From Bacteroidota bacterium (GTDB lineage Bacteria > Bacteroidota > Bacteroidia > Chitinophagales > Chitinophagaceae): a stretch of DNA of 64,000 nt. Below the pieces are notes generated by a model. The model saw nothing but the letters and a program-made list of their open reading frames with translations, had not been told where the DNA came from and did no database searches. Shown here piece after piece: positions 8,607-17,638 of this stretch. How positions within the stretch are numbered: the first letter of the stretch is position 1; the number at the start of each line of letters is the position of its first letter. The stretch is from positions 43,766 through 107,765 of the forward strand of contig JAFDXE010000013.1 of assembly GCA_018268085.1 (NCBI GenBank), read 5' to 3'. The translations under genes were made by a program, and so were the position numbers.

Positions 8607-9956
8607 TCACTTGTTATTAATATTGAGGAAATCAAGTATGCCGGCTGCTCCATCTTTTCCTGCCTGCACCGCATCAACTACTTCCTTACCTCCATTTACA
8701 CAATCACCACCGGCGAATACTGCTTTCATATTGGTAGCACATTGATGATTGATTTTTACTTTACCCCAGGAATTATCAATGCCACTTTCTTTTACCAATG
8801 AGTCATACGGCGTTTGTCCTGCAGCCTTGATCACCATATCCACCTCAATTACAAACTCCTCTCCAGTAGGAACCGGCGATCTTCTTCCACTTGCATCCGG
8901 TTCACCCAATTTCATAACTTCAGCTCTTAATGCAGTGAGTTTTCCATTTACACCTAATGCTTCTTTTGGCGCAGCCAGCCATAATACTTTGCAGCCATCC
9001 AGTAAAGCCAGTTCCAGTTCTACGTCCGTACAAGGCATTTCTTCTTTAGTTCTGCGGTACAACATCGTAACTTCGGATGCCCCTAACCGTTTGGCCTGCG
9101 TAGCTGCATCAATTGCCGTCATCCCCATTCCGATTACGGCAACCTTTTCTCCCACGGCAACTTTATCATATCCCTTACTGCGCAACTCGTAAATAAAATT
9201 AATAGCATCTACCATGCCTTCCAGGTTTTCCCCCGGAATATCCAGTTGCCTGGCCAGCCCAACACCAAATGCCAGGTACACTGCGTCATACTCCTGTTGA
9301 AGTGTTGTAAGTGTGATATCTTTCCCCAGTTCTTTTCCGTACTTTATTTCAATCCCACCGATCCCGGTGATATATGCTACTTCATCTTTACAAAACTGCG
9401 GCGTTACTTTATAGCCTGCAATACCATAGGTCATCAAACCGCCTCCAAGTTTTTCCTTTTCATAAATGGTTACATCTATACCCTCACGGCTAAGTGTATG
9501 CGCACAACTCAACCCTGCAGGTCCGGCGCCAACAACTGCAACCCTTTTACCTGTAGATGATTTCCTTTCAAACAATTGCCATTTTTTATCCATCGCCATT
9601 TCTGTACTGTAGCGTTGGAGTTTTGCAATAGGAATGGGTGGTTCATCCATTAAATTAAACACGCAACTGCCTTCACATAATTTTTCAACAGGGCAAACCT
9701 TACTGCATCCTGCACCCATAATGTTGGAAGAAAAAATGGTATGAGCGCTGCCCTTAATATTGTCGGTAGTTATTTGCTTAATGAACTTTGGCACATTGAT
9801 ACTCGTAGGACAAGCCTTTGTACAGGGCGCATCATAACAAAACAAACAACGGTTCGCTTCCACCAGTGCTGCATTCCGTGATTCAAACGGCGGATGAATG
9901 TCGCTGAAGTTTTGTTCGTACTGTTCTTTTGTTAAACGATTGTTTTGGATTGACAT
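8607..9956 (-). CDS. preT: Dihydropyrimidine dehydrogenase, NAD-binding flavoprotein subunit PreT
   Basis: 449 residues from the ATG at 9956; a longer reading from 10010 adds 18 residues with no family match. The N-terminal about 140 residues carry the GltD-type iron-sulfur cysteines (NRCLFC, PCTKACP, GCSKVCPVEKLCEGSC). A first nucleotide-binding motif VAVVGAGPAGLSCA binds FAD and a second, VAVIGMGMTAIDAA, binds NADH. PreT passes electrons from NADH to PreA. The order preT-preA matches Escherichia coli. In an older nomenclature this would be called glutamate synthase small chain-like, but the adjacent PreA settles the role. It is translated after the beta-ureidopropionase gene in the same direction. 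Confidence 0.94.
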   Translation of the reverse strand: MSIQNNRLTKEQYEQNFSDIHPPFESRNAALVEANRCLFCYDAPCTKACPTSINVPKFIKQITTDNIKGSAHTIFSSNIMGAGCSKVCPVEKLCEGSCVFNLMDEPPIPIAKLQRYSTEMAMDKKWQLFERKSSTGKRVAVVGAGPAGLSCAHTLSREGIDVTIYEKEKLGGGLMTYGIAGYKVTPQFCKDEVAYITGIGGIEIKYGKELGKDITLTTLQQEYDAVYLAFGVGLARQLDIPGENLEGMVDAINFIYELRSKGYDKVAVGEKVAVIGMGMTAIDAATQAKRLGASEVTMLYRRTKEEMPCTDVELELALLDGCKVLWLAAPKEALGVNGKLTALRAEVMKLGEPDASGRRSPVPTGEEFVIEVDMVIKAAGQTPYDSLVKESGIDNSWGKVKINHQCATNMKAVFAGGDCVNGGKEVVDAVQAGKDGAAGILDFLNINNK

Positions 9957-10045
9957 CAGTCTGAATTTTGAATACTGGTTCCCGGATTTTGATTGGAGAA
10001 TATTGTACACTCTACCGTTTTCAGAACCAGGAATGTTTAAATTAA

Positions 10046-10912
10046 TTAAAGTTCTACAATTTTACCATAGGTCTCCGGTCGTCTGTCGCGGAAGAACTGC
10101 CACTTGCTTCGCACTTCTTCAATCAGGTCGAGATCAAATTCCGCAACCAGCAGTTCATCTTTGTCGTCTGAAGCGCAGGCGAAAATTTGCCCGAGCGGAT
10201 TTACAAAATAAGACGTACCGTAAAACTTACCGAGGTTCCATGGTGCTTCGGATCCTACCCGGTTAATACAACCCATAAAATATCCGTTCGCTACTGCGTG
10301 GGCCGGTTGTTCGAGCTTCCATAAATATTGCGATTGCCCTACCGTAGTTGCAGAAGGATTGTAAACGATTTCTGCACCATTCAAACCTAAACATCTTGCG
10401 CCATCGGGGAAATGACGATCATAACAAATGTACACCCCTACTTTTGCATAACGGGTTTGAAAAACAGGATAACCTAAGTTCCCGGGTTTGAAAAAAAACT
10501 TCTCCCAGAAACCACCTGTATGCGGAATGTGATTTTTCCTGTACTTGCCAAGATAAGTTCCATCAGCATCAATAACTGCAGCGGTATTGTATAAAACGCC
10601 GGCCTGTTCTTTTTCATATACCGGAACAATGATCACCATGTTGTACTTCTTTGCGTACGCAGCCATGAGATCTGTTGTTGGGCCGGGAACAGATTCAGCA
10701 GAATCATACCATGCCTTATCCTGCCCGGGGCAGAAATAGGGTGTATTAAAAATTTCCTGGAAACACAATATCTGCACACCCAGTTTACCTGCTTCATCAA
10801 TGAGCGGAATATGCTTTTGCAGCATCGCTTCTTTTATTTCTGCAATGGATCCTTCACCTTCCGTTTTAGGAAGACTCATTTGAATGAGACCAGATTTTAT
10901 GATTCGGGGCAT
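10046..10912 (-). CDS. Beta-ureidopropionase (N-carbamoyl-beta-alanine amidohydrolase), nitrilase superfamily
   Basis: 288 residues, the usual size for a single-domain carbon-nitrogen hydrolase. The catalytic triad is visible: Glu53 in CFQEIFNTPYFCP, Lys126 in KYRKNHIPH and Cys163 in GVYICYDRHFPDGARCL, with the accessory Glu137 in FWEKFFF. HIPHTGGFWEKFFFKPGN is typical of bacterial beta-ureidopropionases and N-carbamoylputrescine amidases. Its neighbours (dihydropyrimidinase on one side, preT/preA on the other) decide in favour of hydrolysing N-carbamoyl-beta-alanine to beta-alanine, CO2 and ammonia, the third step of the reductive pathway. Confidence 0.9.
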   Translation of the reverse strand: MPRIIKSGLIQMSLPKTEGEGSIAEIKEAMLQKHIPLIDEAGKLGVQILCFQEIFNTPYFCPGQDKAWYDSAESVPGPTTDLMAAYAKKYNMVIIVPVYEKEQAGVLYNTAAVIDADGTYLGKYRKNHIPHTGGFWEKFFFKPGNLGYPVFQTRYAKVGVYICYDRHFPDGARCLGLNGAEIVYNPSATTVGQSQYLWKLEQPAHAVANGYFMGCINRVGSEAPWNLGKFYGTSYFVNPLGQIFACASDDKDELLVAEFDLDLIEEVRSKWQFFRDRRPETYGKIVEL

Positions 10913-10927
10913 AGTAACAATTAATTT

Positions 10928-10962
10928 TGAATGATGAGTTCTGAATTCTGAATTGTGTATTA
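10928..10962. repeat. Five in-phase TGAATnn-like heptamers
   Basis: Units TGAATGA, TGAGTTC, TGAATTC, TGAATTG and TGTATTA follow without gaps just upstream of the beta-ureidopropionase start. They are the same family as the run at 8554-8602, more diverged. Confidence 0.7.
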
Positions 10963-11018
10963 TAAATTTTTGAACACTTTAATTTAAATAGCTTTATCTC
11001 TTTATTCAACATCGTTGT

Positions 11019-11051
11019 GCCTGCCTGTCGGCAGACAAGTCACTCACTTGT
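11019..11051. repeat. Double palindrome in the spacer (REP-like)
   Basis: CTGCC-TGTC-GGCAG (11021-11034) is followed directly by ACAAGT-CACTC-ACTTGT (11035-11051), two perfect hairpins side by side. The spacer between the dihydropyrimidinase and beta-ureidopropionase genes is 204 nt and otherwise empty. There is no T-tract, so a terminator is unlikely; a short interspersed palindromic element is the better reading. Confidence 0.55.
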
Positions 11052-11116
11052 GCGGCAATAACTTTCATCAACATTCATTTGCCGGTAATGTAATAGTGAA
11101 TGCTGTTTTCCTTCCG

Positions 11117-12499
11117 CTAAATGATCTGGCTAACCTTATTGCGCTTAATAAATTTGCCGTAACCTTTTTCTATCAAACATTCGTTGTTATCAATCGCTAC
11201 TTGTCCACGCAATAAAACAGTTTTTACTTTACCTGTAACGTTCCATCCTTCATAGCCACTGTAATCAACATTCATGTGATGTGTTTTTGCTGACAACGTA
11301 TGTTCTTCATGCGGATCAAATAGTACAATATCTGCATCACTACCTACAGCAATGGTTCCTTTTTGCGGAAACATGCCGAAAATTTTTGCAGGGTTGGTAC
11401 AGGCAACTTCCACATATTTATTCAGGGTAATTTTTCCTTTGTGTACGCCTTCACTATACAGGAGTTCCATCCTGTTTTCTATCGCCGGATGCCCGTTCGG
11501 AATTTTTGAAAAATCATCTCTACCCATTAATTTCTGTTCCCACATAAAAGGACAATGATCAGTTGCTACCACATTAACAATTCCCTGGTTAATGCCCGCC
11601 CATAATGTTTCCTGGTCTTTCTTTTCTCTCAGGGGTGGACTCATCACCCATTTCGCACCTTCAAAATTTTGTTCATATAAAGAAGCATCCAGGATTAAAT
11701 ACTGGATACAGGTTTCCACAAATACTTTTTGATTTCTTCTTGTTGCATTGCGTACGGCGTTCAGGGCACCTTCACAGGTAAGGTGAACGATATAACCAGG
11801 ACAGCCGGAAAAATTTGTCATATCCACAAACCGTTCACTGGCTTCCGCTTCTGTAACTTCAGGCTGGGAAAGATAATGATACAATGGTGACAGTTTACCT
11901 TCGCTCCTATGCTTCTGCGTTAGGTAATCGATCATATCCCCGTTTGTGGCATGTACGTTTATGAGTCCGCCATGCTTTTTCACTTCTTCCATCAACCCGA
12001 TCATTTGCCGGTCATCAATCATCAACGCTCCTTTATATGCCATGAACGTTTTAAAAGAGGTAATGCCTTCTTCTTCGATGAATTCCCGGATTTCCTTTTT
12101 TGTATCCTCATTAAAATCGGTAACGGCCATGTGAAAGCTGTAATCGCCCACACAATTATTATCTGATCGGGATTGCCAGTCTTTCAAAGCATCGTGCAAT
12201 GAATTTCCCTGCTTCTGCAAAATAAAATCGATCACCATCGTTGTACCGCCAAATAATGCAGCACGGGTTCCGGTTTCATAACTATCGCTCGAAAATGTTC
12301 CCATGAAAGGCATGTCTAGGTGAACATGCGGATCAATACCACCAGGTATAACAAGTTTACCTGTAGCATCTATTATTTTGTCTGCATGCACATCCAGGTT
12401 TTTCCCGATTGCTGCAATGCTTTCGCCCTGTATGAAAATATCTGCAACGTAGTCGTCGGTTGCTGTAATGATTCTCCCATTCTTAATTAAAACAGACAT
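11117..12499 (-). CDS. hydA: Dihydropyrimidinase (D-hydantoinase family)
   Basis: 460 residues, the family's usual length. Metal ligands of the amidohydrolase barrel are complete: His58 and His60 (DPHVHLDMP), the lysine carboxylated in this family at 150 (SFKTFMAYKG), His183 (NVHATNGD), His239 (YIVHLTCEGAL) and Asp314 (ATDHCPF). The enzyme opens the ring of dihydrouracil or dihydrothymine to the N-carbamoyl-beta-amino acid, the second step of reductive pyrimidine degradation. Hydantoins could also be substrates. It is followed 204 nt later by the next enzyme of the pathway and preceded 73 nt upstream by the transporter. Confidence 0.94.
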   Translation of the reverse strand: MSVLIKNGRIITATDDYVADIFIQGESIAAIGKNLDVHADKIIDATGKLVIPGGIDPHVHLDMPFMGTFSSDSYETGTRAALFGGTTMVIDFILQKQGNSLHDALKDWQSRSDNNCVGDYSFHMAVTDFNEDTKKEIREFIEEEGITSFKTFMAYKGALMIDDRQMIGLMEEVKKHGGLINVHATNGDMIDYLTQKHRSEGKLSPLYHYLSQPEVTEAEASERFVDMTNFSGCPGYIVHLTCEGALNAVRNATRRNQKVFVETCIQYLILDASLYEQNFEGAKWVMSPPLREKKDQETLWAGINQGIVNVVATDHCPFMWEQKLMGRDDFSKIPNGHPAIENRMELLYSEGVHKGKITLNKYVEVACTNPAKIFGMFPQKGTIAVGSDADIVLFDPHEEHTLSAKTHHMNVDYSGYEGWNVTGKVKTVLLRGQVAIDNNECLIEKGYGKFIKRNKVSQII

Positions 12500-12572
12500 C
12501 GGTATTTATTTTGAATGTTGAATGATATTGATGGCTTTGCTTGAAATAGTATAAGCTTACTGTTTACACGCT

Positions 12573-14015
12573 TTACTTAGTTTTGTTTTTCATTAATGCA
12601 TAATAAACAACTCCACTTACTGTAAAACCAACAAACCAGGCGTAGTGATACAGCTCTGCTATCCACCCCGGAAAAACAGACGTATTCACCAATTTAACCT
12701 GTAATAAAAATCCCGGCACGTTGGGTAAAATTCCTGCGAGCAATGCAATGATTGCAGCAGCATTAAATCCATTTCTGTATGCATATACTCCTGTTGGATT
12801 ATACAGATCAGCTAATTGTAGTTCTTTTTTCCGGATAGAAAAATAGTCAACGATCATGATACCACCTACCGGACCTAACAGGCTCGAGTAAGCGATCAGC
12901 CAGGTAAATATATAACCGTTAGGATCGCTCATTAGTTTCCAGGGGAAAATAAGTATACCGATAATACCGGTGATATACCCTCCTGTCTTAAAATTAATTT
13001 TTGAAGGTGCAAGGTTTGAAAAATCATTTGCCGGACTTACAATATTTGCGGCAATATTTGTAGCCAGTGTAGAAATAATAATTCCGATCATAGCAAAACT
13101 CACCATTATTTTATTGTTGAACTTCCCGGCCAGTTGAACAGGATCCCACTCCGGGCTGCCATATATAATGGCAGATGCAGAGGTAACCACTACGCCTACA
13201 AATGCAAATAAAGTCATTGAAGGTGGTAAGCCGATAGCCTGGCCTTTCATGTGGGCCCTCTGGCTTTTGGCATACCTGGTAAAATCAGGAATATTCAAGG
13301 ACAAGGTTGCCCAGAATCCAACAACGGCTGTTAATGCCGGGAAAAAGAATTTGAAGAATGTTGCATTATCGGTGAATGCAGAAGGTGTTTCCAAAATAGG
13401 CCCCAAACCTTTGGCTGCAATTACTGCCCAGCAAAATAAAGCTATGGCAGCAAGCGGTAAGAATATGGCTTTAAACACCAGTAACTTCCTGATGCTTTCC
13501 ACTCCTTTATAAATAATGAACATATTCAACAACCAGAAAATGATAAAACATTCTATCACCAGCGTTTGAGGAAACAATGATTCCGTATCTATTAATGGCA
13601 GCTTCGGACTCCATGCCCGTATCAGGTTATACAAAGAAGCGCCGCCAATCCAGGTTTGAATACCGAACCAACCGCAGGCAACTATGGCTCGCAGCATTGC
13701 CGGAATATTGGCACCTCTCGTTCCGAAACTCGCCCTCGCCAATACGGGAAACGGTATTCCGAATTTGGCGCCTGCATGCCCGTTCAATAACATCGGCACC
13801 AGTACTATAGCATTACCAATAAATATTGTAAGTACTGCCTGCCACCAGCTCATTCCTTCATTAATCATGGAACTCGCCATTGTATAAGTTGGAATACACA
13901 AACTCATACTAATCCATAAAGCTGCATAGTTCCATGTTCCCCATGTGCGCATGTTTGAGGGAACAGGAGCCAGGTCCTCGTTGTATAATGAAGAAGTTGT
14001 TTGGTTTTGGTTCAT
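12573..14015 (-). CDS. NCS1-family nucleobase/hydantoin:cation symporter
   Basis: 480 residues with about twelve hydrophobic segments. It begins with the family signature region (NMRTWGTWNYAALWISM) typical of Mhp1, PucI and allantoin/cytosine permeases, followed by PVLARASFGTRGANIP and the SLNIPDFTRYAKSQR segment of the NCS1 core. It should import uracil, thymine, hydantoin or allantoin with Na+ or H+. Its position between the dihydropyrimidinase and the aminotransferase genes argues for a pyrimidine or hydantoin substrate. Substrate choice within NCS1 cannot be read from sequence reliably. Confidence 0.92.
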   Translation of the reverse strand: MNQNQTTSSLYNEDLAPVPSNMRTWGTWNYAALWISMSLCIPTYTMASSMINEGMSWWQAVLTIFIGNAIVLVPMLLNGHAGAKFGIPFPVLARASFGTRGANIPAMLRAIVACGWFGIQTWIGGASLYNLIRAWSPKLPLIDTESLFPQTLVIECFIIFWLLNMFIIYKGVESIRKLLVFKAIFLPLAAIALFCWAVIAAKGLGPILETPSAFTDNATFFKFFFPALTAVVGFWATLSLNIPDFTRYAKSQRAHMKGQAIGLPPSMTLFAFVGVVVTSASAIIYGSPEWDPVQLAGKFNNKIMVSFAMIGIIISTLATNIAANIVSPANDFSNLAPSKINFKTGGYITGIIGILIFPWKLMSDPNGYIFTWLIAYSSLLGPVGGIMIVDYFSIRKKELQLADLYNPTGVYAYRNGFNAAAIIALLAGILPNVPGFLLQVKLVNTSVFPGWIAELYHYAWFVGFTVSGVVYYALMKNKTK

Positions 14016-14085
14016 TAATTATGTAAGAATAATATAATAAGGTGTGCGTAAATGAACATGCAACATTTTTCATTCAACATCATCA

Positions 14086-15429
14086 TCAGGCGATACTTTC
14101 GTCTGCAATTTTTATGGCTTCACTGATAATAGCCAATCCTTCATCTATTTGTTCTTTTGTTACGGTTAATGGCGGCGCAATGAAAATATAACTCCAACGC
14201 ACAAATGTGTACATGCCCAGCTCTTTAATTTTTGCAGCAACTTTATTCATAACAACCATTTCTTCCGGCTTAGCATTGAAAGGAGCCATTGGTTCTTTCG
14301 TAGTACGATTCTTCACCAGTTCAATACATCCCAGTAAACCTGCAGTTCTGAAATTACCAATTGAAGGGTGAAGTTGCTTTAACTGTTCTACACGTTCTGT
14401 TACATATTGTCCCATAGCAGCAGCATTCTCTATCAGTTTATCTTCTTCATAAATCTTTAAAGTTTCCAATGCTGCTGCACAACTTACCGGGTGAGCAGAA
14501 TAGGTTAAACCAAGCGGCAATACAGCATCATCGTATTTTGCTGCAATTTTATCCGATACCATCAAACAACCAAATGGCAGGTAACCACAGGTTAAACCTT
14601 TTGCCATGGCGATCATATCAGGGATAATATCATGGTGTTCGAAACCGAACCATTTACCGGTACGTCCGAATCCACTCATTACTTCATCAATGATCAGCAG
14701 TATGCCGTGCTTGTTGCAGATTTCTCTTACAGCTTTCATATAGCCTTTGGGATAATGAAAACACCCGGATGATCCGGATTCACCTTCCAGTAATATAGCT
14801 GCAATATTACCCGGGCCTTCATAAGCGATTATGCGTTCCAGTTGGGCAATGGCATCTTTCAATAAACTCTCTTCGCCATGTTCCCAGCGATAGGCATAAG
14901 GCAGATCAAAGTGTACAAAATTTGGCGCCTGCTGCGCATCTACCGGAATCCTGCGGGGATCGCCACTAACAGATATAGCCCCGATGGATGCTCCATGGTA
15001 CGATTGATAACGGCTCAATATTTTATGCCGGCCGGTGTATAACCTTGCCAGCTTAATGGCATTCTCTATTGAAGTAGCCCCGCAAAGGGTAAAGAAGGCT
15101 TTGTTTAAATCGCCCGGGCAAATCTCAGCCAGTTTCTTTCCCAGTTCTCCACGCACTTTGGTTACACAACTAGGGGTAACGTAACTCACTTCACGCATTT
15201 GCTTCACAACGGCGTCGGTTATACGCTGATCTCCATGACCAATGTTTACATTCATTAGCCCGGAAGAAAAATCGATATAACGTTTATCGTCATAATCATA
15301 CAGGTAAACGCCTTCTGCATATTTTACTGCGATAGGCGCAACGCCCTTTTGCTTACTCCAGCTAAATAAAGTATAGTCGAGGTTATGTTGAATTATTTCT
15401 GTTGCTTCAGATACTGATGTTGTTTGCAC
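14086..15429 (-). CDS. Class III aminotransferase, probable beta-alanine/beta-amino acid transaminase
   Basis: 447 residues. PLP fold type I, class III: the cofactor-binding Asp248 lies in IIDEVMSGFGRTG and the Schiff-base Lys277 in AMAKGLTCGYLPFG. GATSIENAIKLAR and YQSYHGASIG form the phosphate cup. Family members transaminate beta-alanine, 4-aminobutyrate, ornithine or taurine. Downstream dehydrogenase and upstream pathway genes indicate conversion of beta-alanine (or 3-aminoisobutyrate) to malonate (or methylmalonate) semialdehyde. Amino acceptor (pyruvate or 2-oxoglutarate) cannot be decided from sequence. Confidence 0.9.
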   Translation of the reverse strand: MQTTSVSEATEIIQHNLDYTLFSWSKQKGVAPIAVKYAEGVYLYDYDDKRYIDFSSGLMNVNIGHGDQRITDAVVKQMREVSYVTPSCVTKVRGELGKKLAEICPGDLNKAFFTLCGATSIENAIKLARLYTGRHKILSRYQSYHGASIGAISVSGDPRRIPVDAQQAPNFVHFDLPYAYRWEHGEESLLKDAIAQLERIIAYEGPGNIAAILLEGESGSSGCFHYPKGYMKAVREICNKHGILLIIDEVMSGFGRTGKWFGFEHHDIIPDMIAMAKGLTCGYLPFGCLMVSDKIAAKYDDAVLPLGLTYSAHPVSCAAALETLKIYEEDKLIENAAAMGQYVTERVEQLKQLHPSIGNFRTAGLLGCIELVKNRTTKEPMAPFNAKPEEMVVMNKVAAKIKELGMYTFVRWSYIFIAPPLTVTKEQIDEGLAIISEAIKIADESIA

Positions 15430-15515
15430 TTCTTTTTATTTTGAATGTTTTTACAGTTGAATGTTAAACTATCATTGTGTACTTTTCAATGAACATTCTT
15501 CATGTATAATAATTA

Positions 15516-16979
15516 TTAACTCATCCAGTTGATCCCTGCTTCAGGATTCCATTTGGTGGTCGACTTTTTCAATTTGGTCCAGAACTCTATAGAACTTTTA
15601 CCTGTAATATCTCCTACACCAAATTTACTGTCATTCCAGCCACCGAAAGAAAAAGGTTCTCTCGGAACGGGTACGCCAACGTTTACACCAATCATACCGG
15701 CGCTGGCTTTATCAATGATATACCTGGCTATGCCGCCATTTTGGGTAAATACACTAGCCGCATTGCCATAAGGATTGGCATTTTCAATGGCAAGCGCTTC
15801 ATCAACAGTATTCGTACGCATGATGCTGATAACAGGACCGAAAATTTCTTCCCTTGCCACACTCATATCGGGCTTCACGTAATCGATAACCGTGGGTCCT
15901 ACGTATGTGCCATTTTCTTTTCCATTTACTTTTGTATTGCGGCCATCCACCAGCACTTTTGCACCGTCTTTTTCAGCTTCACTGATATATCTTTCGATAC
16001 GTTCTTTCGATTCTTTATTGATAACAGCTCCCAAATTTTCACCGGGAACAATTTTCTTTGCTTCTTCACAAATTTTGCTAATGATGTGATCAATATTTCC
16101 AACGCCAATCATCGCACTCGCTGCCATACACCGCTGACCTGCGCATCCACTCATTGATGCTGCAACATTTTGTGCAGTCATGGCCGGGATCGCATCCGGT
16201 AATACCATCAGGTGATTTTTTGCTCCGCCTAAAGCCAAACATCTTTTATAATTTGCAGTTGCACGTTTGTACACAATCTTAGCCACTTTGGTTGATCCTA
16301 CAAAAGATACGGCTTCAATATCCGGATGATCACAAATAGCTTCAACGATATCAACATCTCCATGAACAATATTAAATACGCCATCGGGCAATCCTGCTTC
16401 TTTTAATAGTTCTGCTAACCGCATAGCACTCAATGGCACTTTTTCCGATGGTTTAAGAATCATACAATTGCCCAGTGCGATGGCATTGGGTATTGTCCAG
16501 TTGGGCACCATGCTCGGAAAATTAAACGGTACAATAGAGGCTACAACACCCAGGGCAACGTGTTCTGTTCTGCATTCTACACCACGGCTCACTTCCAGTA
16601 TTTCACCGGTAATGAGTTGAGGCAATGATGTTGCAAATTCTGTAAGCTCAATAGATTTTTCAATTTCTGCAACAGATTCACTATATGTTTTACCGTTTTC
16701 TTCGGTACACAAAGCAGCCAATTCTTTCAGGTTTTTCTCTAATAAGGTTTTATATTTGAAAAAAACCTGAACTCTTTCTTTGATGGGTGTTTTGCTCCAG
16801 CCGGGGAATGCGGCTTTTGCAGCAGCAACAGCCTGGTTTAAATCGGTGGAAGATGACAAAGGTACTTTTGATAAAAGTGTACCATCAACCGGTGAAATAA
16901 CATCCAGGAATTTCCCGGTTTGTGCATTTACCAGCTTTCCATTGACATAGTTTTGGGTTTCTTTATATTTCATACTCAT
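15516..16979 (-). CDS. mmsA: CoA-acylating (methyl)malonate-semialdehyde dehydrogenase
   Basis: 487 residues of the aldehyde dehydrogenase superfamily. The catalytic Cys284 is in GCAGQRCMAAS. The stretch CLALGGAKNHLMVLPDA, in place of the usual glutamate-containing motif, is characteristic of methylmalonate-semialdehyde dehydrogenases, which use CoA for thioester cleavage. The NAD-binding loop is SFVGSTKVAK (225-234). It would turn malonate semialdehyde into acetyl-CoA and methylmalonate semialdehyde into propionyl-CoA, closing the pathway. It is the first gene of the minus-strand cluster and divergent from the Lrp-type regulator, with 108 nt of AT-rich DNA between them that should hold the control region. 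ATG at 16979 or 16973 are both possible. Confidence 0.93.
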   Translation of the reverse strand: MSMKYKETQNYVNGKLVNAQTGKFLDVISPVDGTLLSKVPLSSSTDLNQAVAAAKAAFPGWSKTPIKERVQVFFKYKTLLEKNLKELAALCTEENGKTYSESVAEIEKSIELTEFATSLPQLITGEILEVSRGVECRTEHVALGVVASIVPFNFPSMVPNWTIPNAIALGNCMILKPSEKVPLSAMRLAELLKEAGLPDGVFNIVHGDVDIVEAICDHPDIEAVSFVGSTKVAKIVYKRATANYKRCLALGGAKNHLMVLPDAIPAMTAQNVAASMSGCAGQRCMAASAMIGVGNIDHIISKICEEAKKIVPGENLGAVINKESKERIERYISEAEKDGAKVLVDGRNTKVNGKENGTYVGPTVIDYVKPDMSVAREEIFGPVISIMRTNTVDEALAIENANPYGNAASVFTQNGGIARYIIDKASAGMIGVNVGVPVPREPFSFGGWNDSKFGVGDITGKSSIEFWTKLKKSTTKWNPEAGINWMS

Positions 16980-17087
16980 AACCGAATTATATATTTTTTA
17001 TTTTTTGAAGGCAAGAACTAAAAATAATTCATTTTTCAGTATTCATAAAGAATTATTTATAGTTTTTGATAAAAACTTAACCCACTC

Positions 17088-17573
17088 ATGAGCAATGCTG
17101 CATCAGCAAATGAAACCAGTGCATTAGATAAACTCGACTTTGAAATTTTATCATTTCTCCAGGAAGATGGGCGTATGTCCTTTACCGTTATTGCAGAAAA
17201 ACTGGGCGTATCTATTGGTACGGTAAGAACAAGGTTTAATAAACTGATTGAAGACGGTACCGTAAATATTATCGGCCGTGTAAACCCCGATAAAGTTGGC
17301 TTTCGGTCGTATGCACACATTGCTGTATTTGTGAGGCCTGCCACATTAAAAGATAAGGTGGCTCAGAAAATTGTAAAAATGCCTGAAGTGAGTTTTCTTG
17401 CATTAACATCGGGCGACTATGACCTGGAAGTAGATGTGATGTGCCGGGACAATAATCACCTGGTAGATTTCATCAACAATATCAGCAAGATTGAAGGTGT
17501 GTTTCAAACAAAAACAACCATCTATTTTAAAGTGTATAAATATGCACAGCCGGATCTTAAACTACTAAAGTAA
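17088..17573 (+). CDS. Lrp/AsnC-family transcriptional regulator
   Basis: 161 residues. An N-terminal helix-turn-helix (LDKLDFEILSFLQEDGRM, then IAEKLGVSIGTVRTRFNKL) is followed by an AsnC ligand-binding ferredoxin-like domain, with LALTSGDYDLEVDVMCRD as the typical motif. These proteins form octamers that bind small effectors, often amino acids. Divergent placement against the semialdehyde dehydrogenase and the following pyrimidine genes suggests it regulates them, with beta-alanine or a pathway intermediate as a possible effector. That role is inferred from position alone. Confidence 0.9.
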   Translation: MSNAASANETSALDKLDFEILSFLQEDGRMSFTVIAEKLGVSIGTVRTRFNKLIEDGTVNIIGRVNPDKVGFRSYAHIAVFVRPATLKDKVAQKIVKMPEVSFLALTSGDYDLEVDVMCRDNNHLVDFINNISKIEGVFQTKTTIYFKVYKYAQPDLKLLK

Positions 17574-17587
17574 AAATACACTTACAT

Positions 17588-17625
17588 AAAAAAGCCTGCT
17601 ACTTCATTTGTAGCAGGCTTTTTTT
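17588..17625. terminator. Bidirectional terminator
   Basis: AAAAAAGCCTGCTAC (17588-17602) pairs with GTAGCAGGCTTTTTT, seven-base loop. A and T flanks make it work in both directions, for the Lrp gene and for the giant T9SS gene that ends at 17639. Confidence 0.9.
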
Positions 17626-17638
17626 ATCAGGGAAAAAT

